A stretch of 20,037 nucleotides of DNA from Salinithrix halophila. GTDB taxonomy: Bacteria > Bacillota > Bacilli > Thermoactinomycetales > DSM-45169. Position 1 is the stretch's first letter. Each line of letters opens with the position of its first letter. The stretch lies in the NCBI RefSeq assembly GCF_042650125.1, contig NZ_JBHSAP010000002.1, positions 1 through 20,037 on the forward strand, read 5' to 3'. The translations under genes and the position numbers were made by a program. A model generated the notes under the pieces. It had not been told where the DNA came from. It was given only the letters and a program-made list of their open reading frames with translations, and did not search any database. Positions 5,065-13,509 of the stretch are shown piece after piece.

Positions 5065-5802
5065 ATGGCGGCTAATGCGAAAGCCCTACGGTACATTACT
5101 TATAATGATTCAAAAGGCATTCATAAGGCGAAAGAGCATATCAAGTACATGGAAGCCAACCGGGATCATCACCGGAATAATCCTCATTTGTTTTCAATGG
5201 AAAGCGATCATGTAGACCGCCGGCAATTTTTCCGGCGACTAGAGGAACAAAAACCCTCCCCGAATGTGGCCGTCATGCACAAAATGGTAATCACCCTATC
5301 CGAACAAGAACGGAACGAATTGCAAATAGACTTACGGGAACTCGGTAGGGATGTCATGTCCCGATTCAGTGCGAAAATCAACCGGGATATTGATTGGGTG
5401 GGAGCGATCCATGATGATCGTGGGCATCCCCACCTTCACATTGCTTATCGTGGTCGCGATAAGAACGGAAGCCGGGTCTTTATCGGAAAGGCTGAGATCA
5501 ATGAATTAAAAAAGATCGCCGATGAAGAGAAGGTTCGCCAAGCTGAACGGAATCTGGGGCCAGAAAAGGCCCACCGTGTAATGGATCGACTGCAAAGGAT
5601 TGCCGAACAGGAAAAGAACCGGGAACGCCCTTCATACGAAAGGGGAATGACCGGCGACATCATGCAACTCATCGCCAACCAGATCCAGCAAGCCGCAAGG
5701 GAAGCTGAGTACGACCGGGAAAGAGCCTCCAAACGTTCTCAACGGGAGATGAAGAAGGAAGCCAAACGCCGGAAGAATCGAGAGCAGGGAATGGATCGGT
5801 GA
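5065..5802 (+). CDS. HUH relaxase, MOBL/MOBP-like, 245 aa
   Basis: Expected to nick oriT and lead one strand into the recipient. The clear signature is HDDRGHPHLHI (residues 116-126), the HxH metal site of HUH relaxases, preceded by the strand MHKMVITLSEQE (71-82) typical of the MobL/MobP group. Candidate catalytic tyrosines are in the N-terminal YITYND (10-15) and HIKYMEANRD (25-34). After about residue 170 it becomes a basic helical tail ending KNREQGMDR. At 245 residues it is short for the family: only the nuclease domain plus a tail, with no helicase or primase domain. It is translationally coupled to the accessory gene and followed by a terminator. The tail resembles the end of the 417-aa transfer protein (6463-7716). 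Confidence 0.85.
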   Translation: MAANAKALRYITYNDSKGIHKAKEHIKYMEANRDHHRNNPHLFSMESDHVDRRQFFRRLEEQKPSPNVAVMHKMVITLSEQERNELQIDLRELGRDVMSRFSAKINRDIDWVGAIHDDRGHPHLHIAYRGRDKNGSRVFIGKAEINELKKIADEEKVRQAERNLGPEKAHRVMDRLQRIAEQEKNRERPSYERGMTGDIMQLIANQIQQAAREAEYDRERASKRSQREMKKEAKRRKNREQGMDR

Positions 5803-5812
5803 TCCATATTTT

Positions 5813-5858
5813 AAACCGCCCCTGACGGCCTCAGACGGCTTGTCACGGGACGGTTTTT
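5813..5858 (+). terminator. Terminator of the mobilization operon
   Basis: AACCG-C-CCC-C-TGAC (5814-5826) pairs with GTCA-C-GGG-A-CGGTT (5842-5855), with an inner GCC/GGC, and is followed by TTTTT (to 5858). It begins about 10 nt after the relaxase stop. Confidence 0.8.
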
Positions 5859-5918
5859 CTGTTCCCATACCCAAGGGTGTATAGAGAGGGACTGAGCGGT
5901 TATACAGGCGTTTAAATC

Positions 5919-5962
5919 GGTTGTTTGCATTGCATACCTGTTATTTTCACAAACAAACAACC
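5919..5962. repeat. Inverted repeat GGTTGTTTG ... CAAACAACC
   Basis: Perfect 9-bp arms at 5919-5927 and 5954-5962 around 26 nt, between the two converging operons. Role unknown; it may assist termination of the leftward transcript. Confidence 0.5.
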
Positions 5963-5990
5963 AAAAAGATCCCCCCATCAGGGGGGATCC
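5963..5990 (-). terminator. Terminator of the transfer operon
   Basis: GATCCCCCC-ATCA-GGGGGGATC (5968-5989) is a perfect 9-bp stem followed on the minus strand by TTTTTGG. It sits immediately after the stop of the last transfer gene (5993). Confidence 0.9.
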
Positions 5991-5992
5991 AT

Positions 5993-6466
5993 TCATGGCT
6001 GTACTTCCTTCCATTCCAGTTGCGGTTTCGTTTGCTTTAGGATTTCGTACCGGCTTGCCATGTTGTACCGGTACTTTACCACCCTCCATTTGTCTCCATC
6101 TTTAGCCACTGTCACCGCTAGGCCGTCCCCTACGCGCGGACGATGAATATAGATCCCCCACATGGTGTCCCCTAGCTCTTCGTTAGCCAAGAGAACGGGG
6201 CTATTGTCCGGCTTCATTCTCCGGGTCTCATCGGTCCGTCGATCAAGTGGGATATCAGGTTCCTCTTTTCCGTCAAGGAGACCCCTAGCCCGTTTGGGAT
6301 CCCCATCGACCCAACCCGCTTTAAAAAAGGCAAGGGCAGTGGTTTCCGCTTGGTTCTCACTCCCCCCTACCAGGGTGGTCACCCCAACCAATGCAATCAA
6401 TGCTAACACGGCTATCGCTACCCAACTCCAGGGGGAACGCATTCCCCGAACGACTTTTTCCCTCAC
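5993..6466 (-). CDS. VirB8/TcpC-like transfer protein, one TM segment, 157 aa
   Basis: One N-terminal membrane helix (about residues 13-33, SWVAIAVLALIALVGVTTLV) after a basic start (REKVVRGMR) puts the rest outside. The outer part (TTALAFFKAGWVDGDPKRARGLLDG ... LAVTVAKDGDKWRVVKYRY) has the size and strand pattern of the NTF2-like fold found in VirB8 and TcpC; this is an inference from topology. Start is the GTG at 6466, overlapping the stop of the 417-aa gene by 4 bp (GTGA), so the two are coupled. It is the last gene of the transfer operon. Gram-positive systems usually need one or two VirB8-like proteins, and no other candidate is seen. Confidence 0.6.
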   Translation of the reverse strand: MREKVVRGMRSPWSWVAIAVLALIALVGVTTLVGGSENQAETTALAFFKAGWVDGDPKRARGLLDGKEEPDIPLDRRTDETRRMKPDNSPVLLANEELGDTMWGIYIHRPRVGDGLAVTVAKDGDKWRVVKYRYNMASRYEILKQTKPQLEWKEVQP

Positions 6467-7716
6467 CGTTCCATTCCCCGTTCCCGGTCAATCCCTTGAT
6501 CTCTGTTTTTTTGTTGTGTCCACGTTTTGCCTTCCACCTCCCACGAGTTTTTTAACTCGGGGAAGGGCTTCGCTTCGCCGTTCGTATACGCCCGGGCCGT
6601 TACGCCCTTATCCTTGGATTCCAGCTTGATGTATTGCTTCCCCTTGTCGTCTTGCTGAATGGAAAGGTTGATCTTTTGGTTCTTGTTCCACTGGATTTTG
6701 TCCCCGTCGATCCGGTTCAATCCCTGCTCGTCCTTTGTCCAGGGGACATACCCCAGGTTGGTTCTGTCATCTTTTTGCCGGACATAGGCCCCACCCTTGA
6801 GATCCGCTTCAACCACGATTCCGTTCTTTTCTGCATCCTTCGCAAGCGCTTCAATTTGTTGGAAGACGCGGGGATTATCCAGGATAATCTCCATCGCCTT
6901 CTCCCTTCTCTCGTCTTGCGGTAGCCCATCGAGGGCTTTTAACTCTTTCTTCATCTCTTCGACTGCCTGTTCAAAGGGTTTTTCTTCCTGGGGATGATCC
7001 GCCACCCTACCCTGCGCCTCCAGCCCTTCCAGTTCCCCTTTCAGCCGACCAACTTCCCCCTCAAATTGCGCAATTTTCGTCCGGATTGCGGCCGCCGGTT
7101 CAACATATCCCCTACTGGGGATCTCTCCACTTTCAACCTTTTCCGAATGCTCCAGTTGTCTATGGAGACGGTTGACGTGGGTTTCAATCTCGTCGATCCG
7201 CTCCGTGATCGCTTCTTTGTGAAGATCCCGCCGCCCCTGCTCTTTATGGGCTTCCCCCTCCTGTTTCACTTCCGCCATCTGCTCTTTGACTTCTGCAATC
7301 TCTCCATCAATCCCGTTCAAAATGCGGTGGTATAGCTGGATCTCATCTCGGTTTGATCCCGAAGAAATGTTGACAGTCCCTTCACCTGCCGCATAGTTGC
7401 CGAAATTTACTATACTCCTCTCCACTTCTCCGTTCTCTCGAAAAATATGGTTGACTTGCGACCCTCTAATATTGGTAACTTCACCGTTGTTGATCGTAGC
7501 TTCGTTATGGTTGTTGATAATTACATTGTCTCCTAAAATAAAGGGCTCGTTCGGGTCATGCTCAACCCGCTCACCATTAATGAAAATGCCGCCTTTCTCC
7601 TGCTCCATTTGCCGTTGTTCTGCTTTTGCCAAGTTTTCCTGTACCATTTCGCGTTCCCTCATCAGACGTTCCAGCCGTTCCTCCAGTTCTTCCAAACGTT
7701 TATCTTGACCCATCAT
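6463..7716 (-). CDS. Unknown 417-aa coiled-coil protein of the transfer operon
   Basis: No family recognised. There are three parts: an N-terminal coiled coil (residues 5-42, RLEELEERLERLMREREMV...); a strand-rich, Asn-rich segment (about 43-125, IFINGERVEHD ... NNHNEATINNGEVTNIRGS) that could be a small beta-helix or fibre-like fold; and a second long coiled coil (about 135-285). A mixed C-terminal domain (about 290-400, ADLKGGAYVRQKDDRTNLGYVPW...) ends in the charged tail KNRDQGIDRERGMER. There is no signal peptide or membrane helix. The ATG at 7716 (or 7713) follows AGGGGGAATCA. It lies between the virD4-like and virB8-like genes. It could be a structural adaptor, a substrate sent with the DNA, or an entry or defence factor. 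Confidence 0.8.
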   Translation of the reverse strand: MMGQDKRLEELEERLERLMREREMVQENLAKAEQRQMEQEKGGIFINGERVEHDPNEPFILGDNVIINNHNEATINNGEVTNIRGSQVNHIFRENGEVERSIVNFGNYAAGEGTVNISSGSNRDEIQLYHRILNGIDGEIAEVKEQMAEVKQEGEAHKEQGRRDLHKEAITERIDEIETHVNRLHRQLEHSEKVESGEIPSRGYVEPAAAIRTKIAQFEGEVGRLKGELEGLEAQGRVADHPQEEKPFEQAVEEMKKELKALDGLPQDERREKAMEIILDNPRVFQQIEALAKDAEKNGIVVEADLKGGAYVRQKDDRTNLGYVPWTKDEQGLNRIDGDKIQWNKNQKINLSIQQDDKGKQYIKLESKDKGVTARAYTNGEAKPFPELKNSWEVEGKTWTQQKNRDQGIDRERGMER

Positions 7717-7735
7717 TGATTCCCCCTATTGGCTT

Positions 7736-9523
7736 TTATTCCGGCATGTAGTCATCAGGAAGTTTTGGCTTCGGTACTTCACACAGCGCCAGCGGTTCGT
7801 ATTTCCGTTTCGGGATCTCTTGCCAGTGCGTAGCGGGAAGATCTTTCCACCGATCCTTTTTGAAGTACAGGCATTTTTTTAATCTGGCAGTATGGCGGCC
7901 CGGTTGGAAAACCAGTACTTCATTGGTTTTCCGAATCATCCGTACTTCATCGAGTTTCATAACTGGACGGCCCGTGTAACTTTCATTTTTTCCACTCTTG
8001 CTTTGACCGTTATCCGAGTAAGATGGGATCATAATCGTGGTTTCACCGACCATCTCAGAGAAAATCTTGTTCGTTGTGCTTTCCTTGGTTCCGAGAAAAA
8101 TGGTCGTGTCGCAACTGGCGTCTATCGACTTCGATCCTTCCTTGCCGTATTTATCCTGGAATTGGGGAATGTTTTGGAAAATCATCATCATCCGAATTTC
8201 CCGGCTTCGCACCGTGTTCACCTTTGCATCTAATTCTTTGATGCGCGGCAGGTTGCCTAACTCATCGAGCAGGAACCAGACCGGTACTTCAAGCTTTGCA
8301 TTTCGGTTTAGGTCGGCCTGCTGGATCAACATCTTGAACGCCTGCGCGATCAGCAAGGCCGGGATCAGGTTGTAGGTATTATCTGAATCCGGAATCATCA
8401 GATACAGAGCCATTTTCTTTCGTCCCAGGTCGGCAGGATCGAAGTCACTGGCGGCGGTCAGATCTGCGATTTCTTCCATGTTCCACAGACCCAGCCGACT
8501 TTTCACATCACCCCGAATCCCTTCCCACTGCTTTTCCGCGCTGGTGTCCGCGCTATCGAAAAAGGCACGGGCTTGGGATCGTTCCGGCAATTCTTCAAAC
8601 ATCCCCCGAAGCGCCTCTTGATCCTTCCCGATTGTGGCGCAGAGATGAAGCACATTCCTCAGGTGGTGCTCCCTTTCTGGACGTGCCTCCAACACATAAA
8701 GAATCAGCGCGGTCAGGAGGTCTTTCCCCGAGGCAGAAAAGAAACGGTCTTCCCGCTCACTGCTCGTGGATTCATAAATCACGGTCGCCAGTTCCACAGC
8801 AGCGGGGGTGAGTACTTCCCCATCCTTTTTTAGACCCGACATCGGATTCCACCGGGCCGACCTTTTTTTCTTGTCGTCCAGGAGGTTGAAGGCGATCACC
8901 TCGTACCCAAGCTCTTTCAGTCGGGCTGACGTGCGGTTCCATAGTTCGCCCTTCGGGTCAAGGATCACTTGGCTCTCTCCCAAGGTCTCGGCAATGTGTA
9001 GGATATTGGGAATCACATAGCCAGCCGTTTTTGCGCTTCCCGATCCACCGAATACCAATGCGTGAGGGTTCAGATTGAGAACGTTGCGGATCGACTGCAC
9101 CGCAATGTGCCGGTTGGATTCTCCCAGAATGTACCCGATCTGATCCTTTTGGTAATGCTTGCGAATCTCCCCCCGCGTCTGAAGACGGGCCGTCCCGTGA
9201 CTTCCGTCTTTGTGTGCCTCCTTGTATCCCATCCCATCCGATAACCAAACTTTCAAGGCCGCTAAGACGATCAGGCCCCAGAATATCAACTGAGGGAGCG
9301 GCATCATATAAACCTGATGGATCGCCTTCCCTACTCCGCCGCCCGCCCCCCACAGGAGGGTGGGCAGAAATGAAAGGGAGGTCAGGTAGTCAGCAAAGTG
9401 ATGTAACGCCTGCCCCTGATATTCCCGAATAAAGAGGAAAAACGAGAGTGCCAACCCTAAAGCTAGATTTATCACCATCGCTAGTACGAACAGCAGACCG
9501 ATCCGTATTCTTTTCGAAACCAC
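7736..9523 (-). CDS. virD4: VirD4/TraG-type coupling ATPase, 595 aa
   Basis: The type IV coupling protein that brings the relaxase-DNA complex to the channel. Two N-terminal membrane helices (about 8-32 and 77-92) are followed by the P-loop GGSGSAKT (159-166), VILDPKGELW (186-195) and the Walker B VWFLLDELGNLP (415-426), all in the right order and spacing. The length is normal for TraG/VirD4. Start is a GTG at 9523 with AAAGGAGAT upstream; it begins 2 nt after the stop of the SLT-M23 gene. The C-terminus (EIPKRKYEPLALCEVPKPKLPDDYMPE) lies beyond the ATPase core. Confidence is high for function; the name follows the family. Confidence 0.96.
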   Translation of the reverse strand: MVSKRIRIGLLFVLAMVINLALGLALSFFLFIREYQGQALHHFADYLTSLSFLPTLLWGAGGGVGKAIHQVYMMPLPQLIFWGLIVLAALKVWLSDGMGYKEAHKDGSHGTARLQTRGEIRKHYQKDQIGYILGESNRHIAVQSIRNVLNLNPHALVFGGSGSAKTAGYVIPNILHIAETLGESQVILDPKGELWNRTSARLKELGYEVIAFNLLDDKKKRSARWNPMSGLKKDGEVLTPAAVELATVIYESTSSEREDRFFSASGKDLLTALILYVLEARPEREHHLRNVLHLCATIGKDQEALRGMFEELPERSQARAFFDSADTSAEKQWEGIRGDVKSRLGLWNMEEIADLTAASDFDPADLGRKKMALYLMIPDSDNTYNLIPALLIAQAFKMLIQQADLNRNAKLEVPVWFLLDELGNLPRIKELDAKVNTVRSREIRMMMIFQNIPQFQDKYGKEGSKSIDASCDTTIFLGTKESTTNKIFSEMVGETTIMIPSYSDNGQSKSGKNESYTGRPVMKLDEVRMIRKTNEVLVFQPGRHTARLKKCLYFKKDRWKDLPATHWQEIPKRKYEPLALCEVPKPKLPDDYMPE

Positions 9524-9525
9524 CT

Positions 9526-10662
9526 CTATCTATCTCCTTTCTCATGACCCTTTCTCTTTAAAAGCTCCCCTGGATTAAAAATTGGAGCAATAGAAGGGCG
9601 AACGGTAACAGTGTCAGACTTAGCAGGATCCAAAATAGTATCTCTAGAGCCTTCCACATCGGTTGTCTCCTCCTTCGTCACAACCTTCCTCTTTCTTAAT
9701 ACTTTCATTGGATCTTTTATCTGCCCCTTCTCCCTCACCTCAAAATGAAGATGAGGGCCGGTTGAGTTTCCGAAATTTCCGATCTCGCCAATCTTTTGAC
9801 CCGGAAGCACCCGCTGACCCACACTGACTTGGATCTGATTCGGGTACATATGCGCATAGTAGGTCTCCAGGCCGCCGCCATGATCAATTTTGATTAATGT
9901 GCCGTAGCTCTTGTTTGGCCCCAACCGTGGATTGTTCATTGGTGTTTGAACTGAGCTGACGACTCCGCCAGCCGCCGCCATGACGGGCGTGCCGACCGCT
10001 CCGGGGAAATCTTGCCCGGTGTGCCCTTCATAGCATCCTATCCCACACCCCGGCGCTACGTTTACCGGATGAGACAATCCTCCACCTTTCGTAATCAAAT
10101 TCGGTAGTGTTTGCTGGCGCATCTCCTGATAGTTTCGCGTAACGTTTTTCACATAGTTTTGTGTTTCTTTGAAAGGAGGGACCCCCCCGTATTTTTCGAC
10201 ATTGCCCGGCCCTGCATTATAAGCCGCAAGCGCCTTTGCAAGGTTCCCGTCATAGGTTTTCAGGTGACCTGCAAGGATCTCCGCACCTCGTTGGATATTC
10301 TCTCGAGGGTTAAGTAGATCGGCCCCCTTTGCATTTTGAGGAAGGATCTGCATCACGCCAATCGCCCCAGCGTGGGAGACCGCGTTGGGGTTACCCCCGC
10401 TTTCTTGCTTGATTACCGCCGCAATCAAAGCCGGGTCGACGCCGGTTTTTGCCGCCGCCGCATTGATCTCCTGAGCGTATTTGATGCCGGAGACAGGTGC
10501 CCCCCCTCCTTGATTACTCCCTATCAGCCCACCGAGAAAGGCAAATGGTAACAAGAGAAACGGCAGAAGAATCAGCACCGGGATTATAAGAAGATAGGGG
10601 TGCTTGATAAACAAAGCACCCCAGGAAACCGCCTGCCCCACTCGTTCCATGGTTTTTTCCAT
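9526..10662 (-). CDS. Cell-wall hydrolase, SLT transglycosylase plus M23 peptidase, 378 aa
   Basis: The VirB1-like protein that opens the peptidoglycan for the channel. A membrane helix (about 24-48) is followed by a lytic transglycosylase domain (62-178) with the catalytic Glu in KQESGGNP (Glu87) and the ALAAYNAGPGNV motif. An M23 zinc endopeptidase follows (200-310) with HTGQDF (His214, Asp218), YYAHM and HLHFE, so all zinc ligands are present. The tail (315-378) is basic and rich in Thr and Asp. Many Gram-positive systems pair SLT with NlpC/P60 (CwlT type); here the partner is M23. The ATG at 10662 follows GAGAGGGGG; a TTG at 10665 is the alternative. Confidence 0.93.
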   Translation of the reverse strand: MEKTMERVGQAVSWGALFIKHPYLLIIPVLILLPFLLLPFAFLGGLIGSNQGGGAPVSGIKYAQEINAAAAKTGVDPALIAAVIKQESGGNPNAVSHAGAIGVMQILPQNAKGADLLNPRENIQRGAEILAGHLKTYDGNLAKALAAYNAGPGNVEKYGGVPPFKETQNYVKNVTRNYQEMRQQTLPNLITKGGGLSHPVNVAPGCGIGCYEGHTGQDFPGAVGTPVMAAAGGVVSSVQTPMNNPRLGPNKSYGTLIKIDHGGGLETYYAHMYPNQIQVSVGQRVLPGQKIGEIGNFGNSTGPHLHFEVREKGQIKDPMKVLRKRKVVTKEETTDVEGSRDTILDPAKSDTVTVRPSIAPIFNPGELLKRKGHEKGDR

Positions 10663-10683
10663 CAAGGTTCCCCCTCTCTTCGA

Positions 10684-13158
10684 TCACGCCGACTGGATCG
10701 GCAAGCCTAGCATTTTCTTTTCATCCATAGAAGCCTCAACCTGCATGACCACCCGCTTCCGGCCCACCATGTGGAGGCCTCTCCCCTTACGCTCTTCGTC
10801 AACCTCATCATCCGCTTTCAGCAGTTCCAATTCTGGTTCGTTGAAGTTCATGAACGATAGGGCCTGTACGTCATCGTCAAACATCATGAAGAAGGTTTTA
10901 AACCAACTATTGTTTAACAACGCCCGGCCAAACTCTTCGACGGCCATGAAATCGCCCACGTTCTGCGTTGCCGTCACTAGGCATGCGCTATACTTCCGGA
11001 ACCTCTTTGCCGCATCCGCGAGAAATTCCAGCGTCTGCGGCTTCCGTTTATTGGCGATCTTGTGGGCTTCGTCTACGTAGGTCACAATCTTTTCATCACG
11101 GTCTTTTTTCACTTCGTCCCAGAGTTCTGCAACCATCAAATCCATAAGTGGCGATTGAATGTTAGGCGTCACTGCGGAGATGTTCAAGACATTGATTTTA
11201 TGATCCAAATCCCAATTCGTTTGTCCGTTAAACAGACTGCTGTACGCTCCTGTCGTATAAGGTTTCAATGCCATCAGCAACATCCCGATATCCTTTTCTA
11301 CCTGCTCTCCGTATTCATTCTCCAATTCCCCTAGCTCTTCAACCAGGTCGGAGAGGGTCGGGAAAATAGGTGGCAAGTGGGGAATCATCCCTCGCCGCTC
11401 TAAATCGTTATAATGCTCGGCAATCTCCGGCTTCAGCTTCTTGGAATCCAGAAGTACATATCCATCGTAGGTTAGACCAACCCGGCGGTATGTTCTTTCG
11501 ATAGCTTCCGTCAAAATCGCTTTAAGGTAGGTGTCTTCTTCCAAGCCGGGAGCAATCCATCCGAAGAAAAACACCAGACGGTCGATCTTCTGCCGCAGAT
11601 ACCCTCCCACATCGACCTTGCCGTCCAGTTTCTCGCTGTCGGAGTCCACAACCGTCGACCGGATATGAAAGGGGTTCGTTGTGTGCCGGGAACCTAGATG
11701 AAAGTCGATCACATTTGCACCGGGGATGTTCAAATACTCCCCTTCCACATCCAGTACGTTGATTCGGTTAGCCTTACCAAAATTGGCCTCCCGCCAGATG
11801 TCCAGGCGAAGATAGTATGATTTCCCCGCCCCGCTCGTCCCTAGGATAATCTCATTGCCATTGAAAAAATGATCCCGATCCCAACGGTCGTAGGTGATAA
11901 TCATGTCGTTCGCGTTGAATCCCTTGAGAATGCCCTTATTCCAGTTCAATTCTGTCGAATCGAACGGAAGCATTCCGGCCAAAGTCTTGGCGGAAAAAGG
12001 CCAGTAGATGCGGCGTTGAAAGTCCTTGTTCTGGTAGGCGATCGGCACAGTGTAGAAGAGCAAGTCATGACGAGGGCCGGTGAGGGCGAAATAAATCTCC
12101 CTCGCGTCGATCCCGGCGACTCCCAACGTTCCTACTGCCTCTCCTACTGCCTCGTTCAACTCTTCCAGATTTCTCTCCCGAATCGCGAGAACAAAGCTCG
12201 TTTGAAAGAGTTTTTCCGTGCTTCCTTTCAAATCCTGAAGCATTTGGCGAAGGCTTTCTTCGTCCGTCTCCAAGTCGATTTTTTCCGATTCATCGAGCTT
12301 TCCCTTGTTCCGGAGCTTCATCCGGATTTCCCGGATCGACTCATCGGTGCTTTTCACTACCTCCGACTTATCACCGGCTACCAGGGTAATCGACAAATCC
12401 ATGTTCAAGCCGGAAGTGAGCAGATCTACGAGCCACCGCTTACCGACCCGTTCCGGGAAGTCTGTGAAATAGAGAAAGCGGTATTTCATCCGGTCCATCT
12501 CCATGCAATCCCGACGGTCGGAGATACCGGACGGACGCAGGTTCCAGACATCCATACCTGGACGGTAGGGGACTTTCTCAGAAGTGGTGGGGTTGAATTT
12601 GTCATAGAGGGTTTTCATTAGTTCGTCCCCCTCTAGACGAGCAAATTTCATGCGGCCTCTGCTTAAAGCTGTTTTAACCTTGCTTTCCGCTTTCTCCAAT
12701 TCATCCCGTGCCCTTTCCAATCGCTTAGATCGGGATGAAAGCACGATATAAAAGGTCAGGATCGACCGAACCACCTTGGATTTTTCTTGCAAAAACTCCC
12801 GTTTGGCCTCGACCCGATCCCGTACAAACACGTTTTCCGCTTGGTCGTACAGTTCATCCAGATGCCGCAGGTATTTCCTGATATCCATCCTTTCCGTGGA
12901 TATCAGAATCTGATTGTTATCCCCTATGCGAAAGCCATTCAGCGAGCGCTGAATGGCTTGAACGGAACGTTTTAGCTCCTTCTCGGACATCAGACCCGAG
13001 TTTATCGGTTGAGTGATCTTCAAGACGGCCTTGAATGTGCCGTCTTTCAATTCGATCACATTATTATGGACGTCCTTGATGGGGAACCCTGCTCCTTTAA
13101 AAACCCGTTTAGTCTCCCGTTTTAATTCGGACAGTTTTTTCCCGACGCCGAGCGGCAT
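10684..13158 (-). CDS. virB4: VirB4-family transfer ATPase, 824 aa
   Basis: The large ATPase that powers assembly of, or transport through, the type IV channel. The P-loop LGTSGAGKSYY (about 439-449) is followed by VLDVEGEY, and Walker B IVTYVDEAHKI (about 691-701) and ATQNVGDF complete the RecA-like core. The N-terminal 400 residues carry the VirB4/CagE-type domain with a charged helical insertion (about 115-165). The length matches Gram-positive VirB4/TraE proteins. Three ATGs in a row occur; I choose the third (13158), 6 nt after GGAGGG, since the first two abut the ribosome site. The start overlaps the end of the PrgI gene by 50 nt. It is the longest gene in the window. Confidence 0.96.
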   Translation of the reverse strand: MPLGVGKKLSELKRETKRVFKGAGFPIKDVHNNVIELKDGTFKAVLKITQPINSGLMSEKELKRSVQAIQRSLNGFRIGDNNQILISTERMDIRKYLRHLDELYDQAENVFVRDRVEAKREFLQEKSKVVRSILTFYIVLSSRSKRLERARDELEKAESKVKTALSRGRMKFARLEGDELMKTLYDKFNPTTSEKVPYRPGMDVWNLRPSGISDRRDCMEMDRMKYRFLYFTDFPERVGKRWLVDLLTSGLNMDLSITLVAGDKSEVVKSTDESIREIRMKLRNKGKLDESEKIDLETDEESLRQMLQDLKGSTEKLFQTSFVLAIRERNLEELNEAVGEAVGTLGVAGIDAREIYFALTGPRHDLLFYTVPIAYQNKDFQRRIYWPFSAKTLAGMLPFDSTELNWNKGILKGFNANDMIITYDRWDRDHFFNGNEIILGTSGAGKSYYLRLDIWREANFGKANRINVLDVEGEYLNIPGANVIDFHLGSRHTTNPFHIRSTVVDSDSEKLDGKVDVGGYLRQKIDRLVFFFGWIAPGLEEDTYLKAILTEAIERTYRRVGLTYDGYVLLDSKKLKPEIAEHYNDLERRGMIPHLPPIFPTLSDLVEELGELENEYGEQVEKDIGMLLMALKPYTTGAYSSLFNGQTNWDLDHKINVLNISAVTPNIQSPLMDLMVAELWDEVKKDRDEKIVTYVDEAHKIANKRKPQTLEFLADAAKRFRKYSACLVTATQNVGDFMAVEEFGRALLNNSWFKTFFMMFDDDVQALSFMNFNEPELELLKADDEVDEERKGRGLHMVGRKRVVMQVEASMDEKKMLGLPIQSA

Positions 13159-13495
13159 CATCATCCCTCCAGTATTGAATCGTTCCTTTGTGAGCCGACA
13201 CAAATTGAGAAGCGATCCACGCGAAAGCGTTAAAGCCTAACTGGATATTCATGTCTCCCGTTCGCTTGTTCTGCCAGAAAAGTACCCACGGGAACCCAAT
13301 GCTAATTCCCATAACGACTACGTACTTCACCGGATACGGTGCTGGCACCGGGGTCATAATCAGTGCAAACAGCGGGATCAAGAACCCTGCCGCCATGATG
13401 CACAAGACCCATCCGGTTCCATCCATTCCCCCGACCTGATGCCCTGTCTTCACGTTGCGGGGGATGTGAAATTCCTCCTCTTTACTATCACTCAT
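13109..13495 (-). CDS. PrgI/VirB3-like inner membrane protein, 128 aa
   Basis: Starts EEEFHIPRNVKTGHQVGG, matching the short soluble lead (x-V/I-P-R-N/D-V) of PrgI-family proteins. Two close membrane helices follow (about 27-47, GWVLCIMAAGFLIPLFALIM, and 55-70, VKYVVVMGISIGFPWVLF), then a basic tail. Gene order supports this, as PrgI commonly sits directly before VirB4. The ATG at 13495 follows GAGGGGG with 9 nt between; two earlier ATGs are too close to that site. The last 50 nt overlap the virB4 start, so the tail (DDDAARRREKTVRIKTGD) is encoded in both frames. It probably docks VirB4 at the membrane. Confidence 0.8.
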   Translation of the reverse strand: MSDSKEEEFHIPRNVKTGHQVGGMDGTGWVLCIMAAGFLIPLFALIMTPVPAPYPVKYVVVMGISIGFPWVLFWQNKRTGDMNIQLGFNAFAWIASQFVSAHKGTIQYWRDDDAARRREKTVRIKTGD

Positions 13496-13509
13496 GGAAG
13501 GCATCCCCC

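Noticed and set aside
6162..6629. 155-aa plus-strand frame opposite the VirB8-like gene
   Set aside because: Antisense to two coupled genes of the transfer operon, with no translation signal.
11869..12621. 250-aa open frame opposite virB4
   Set aside because: Fully antisense to a well-supported ATPase gene; no ribosome site or domain. A shadow of codon bias.
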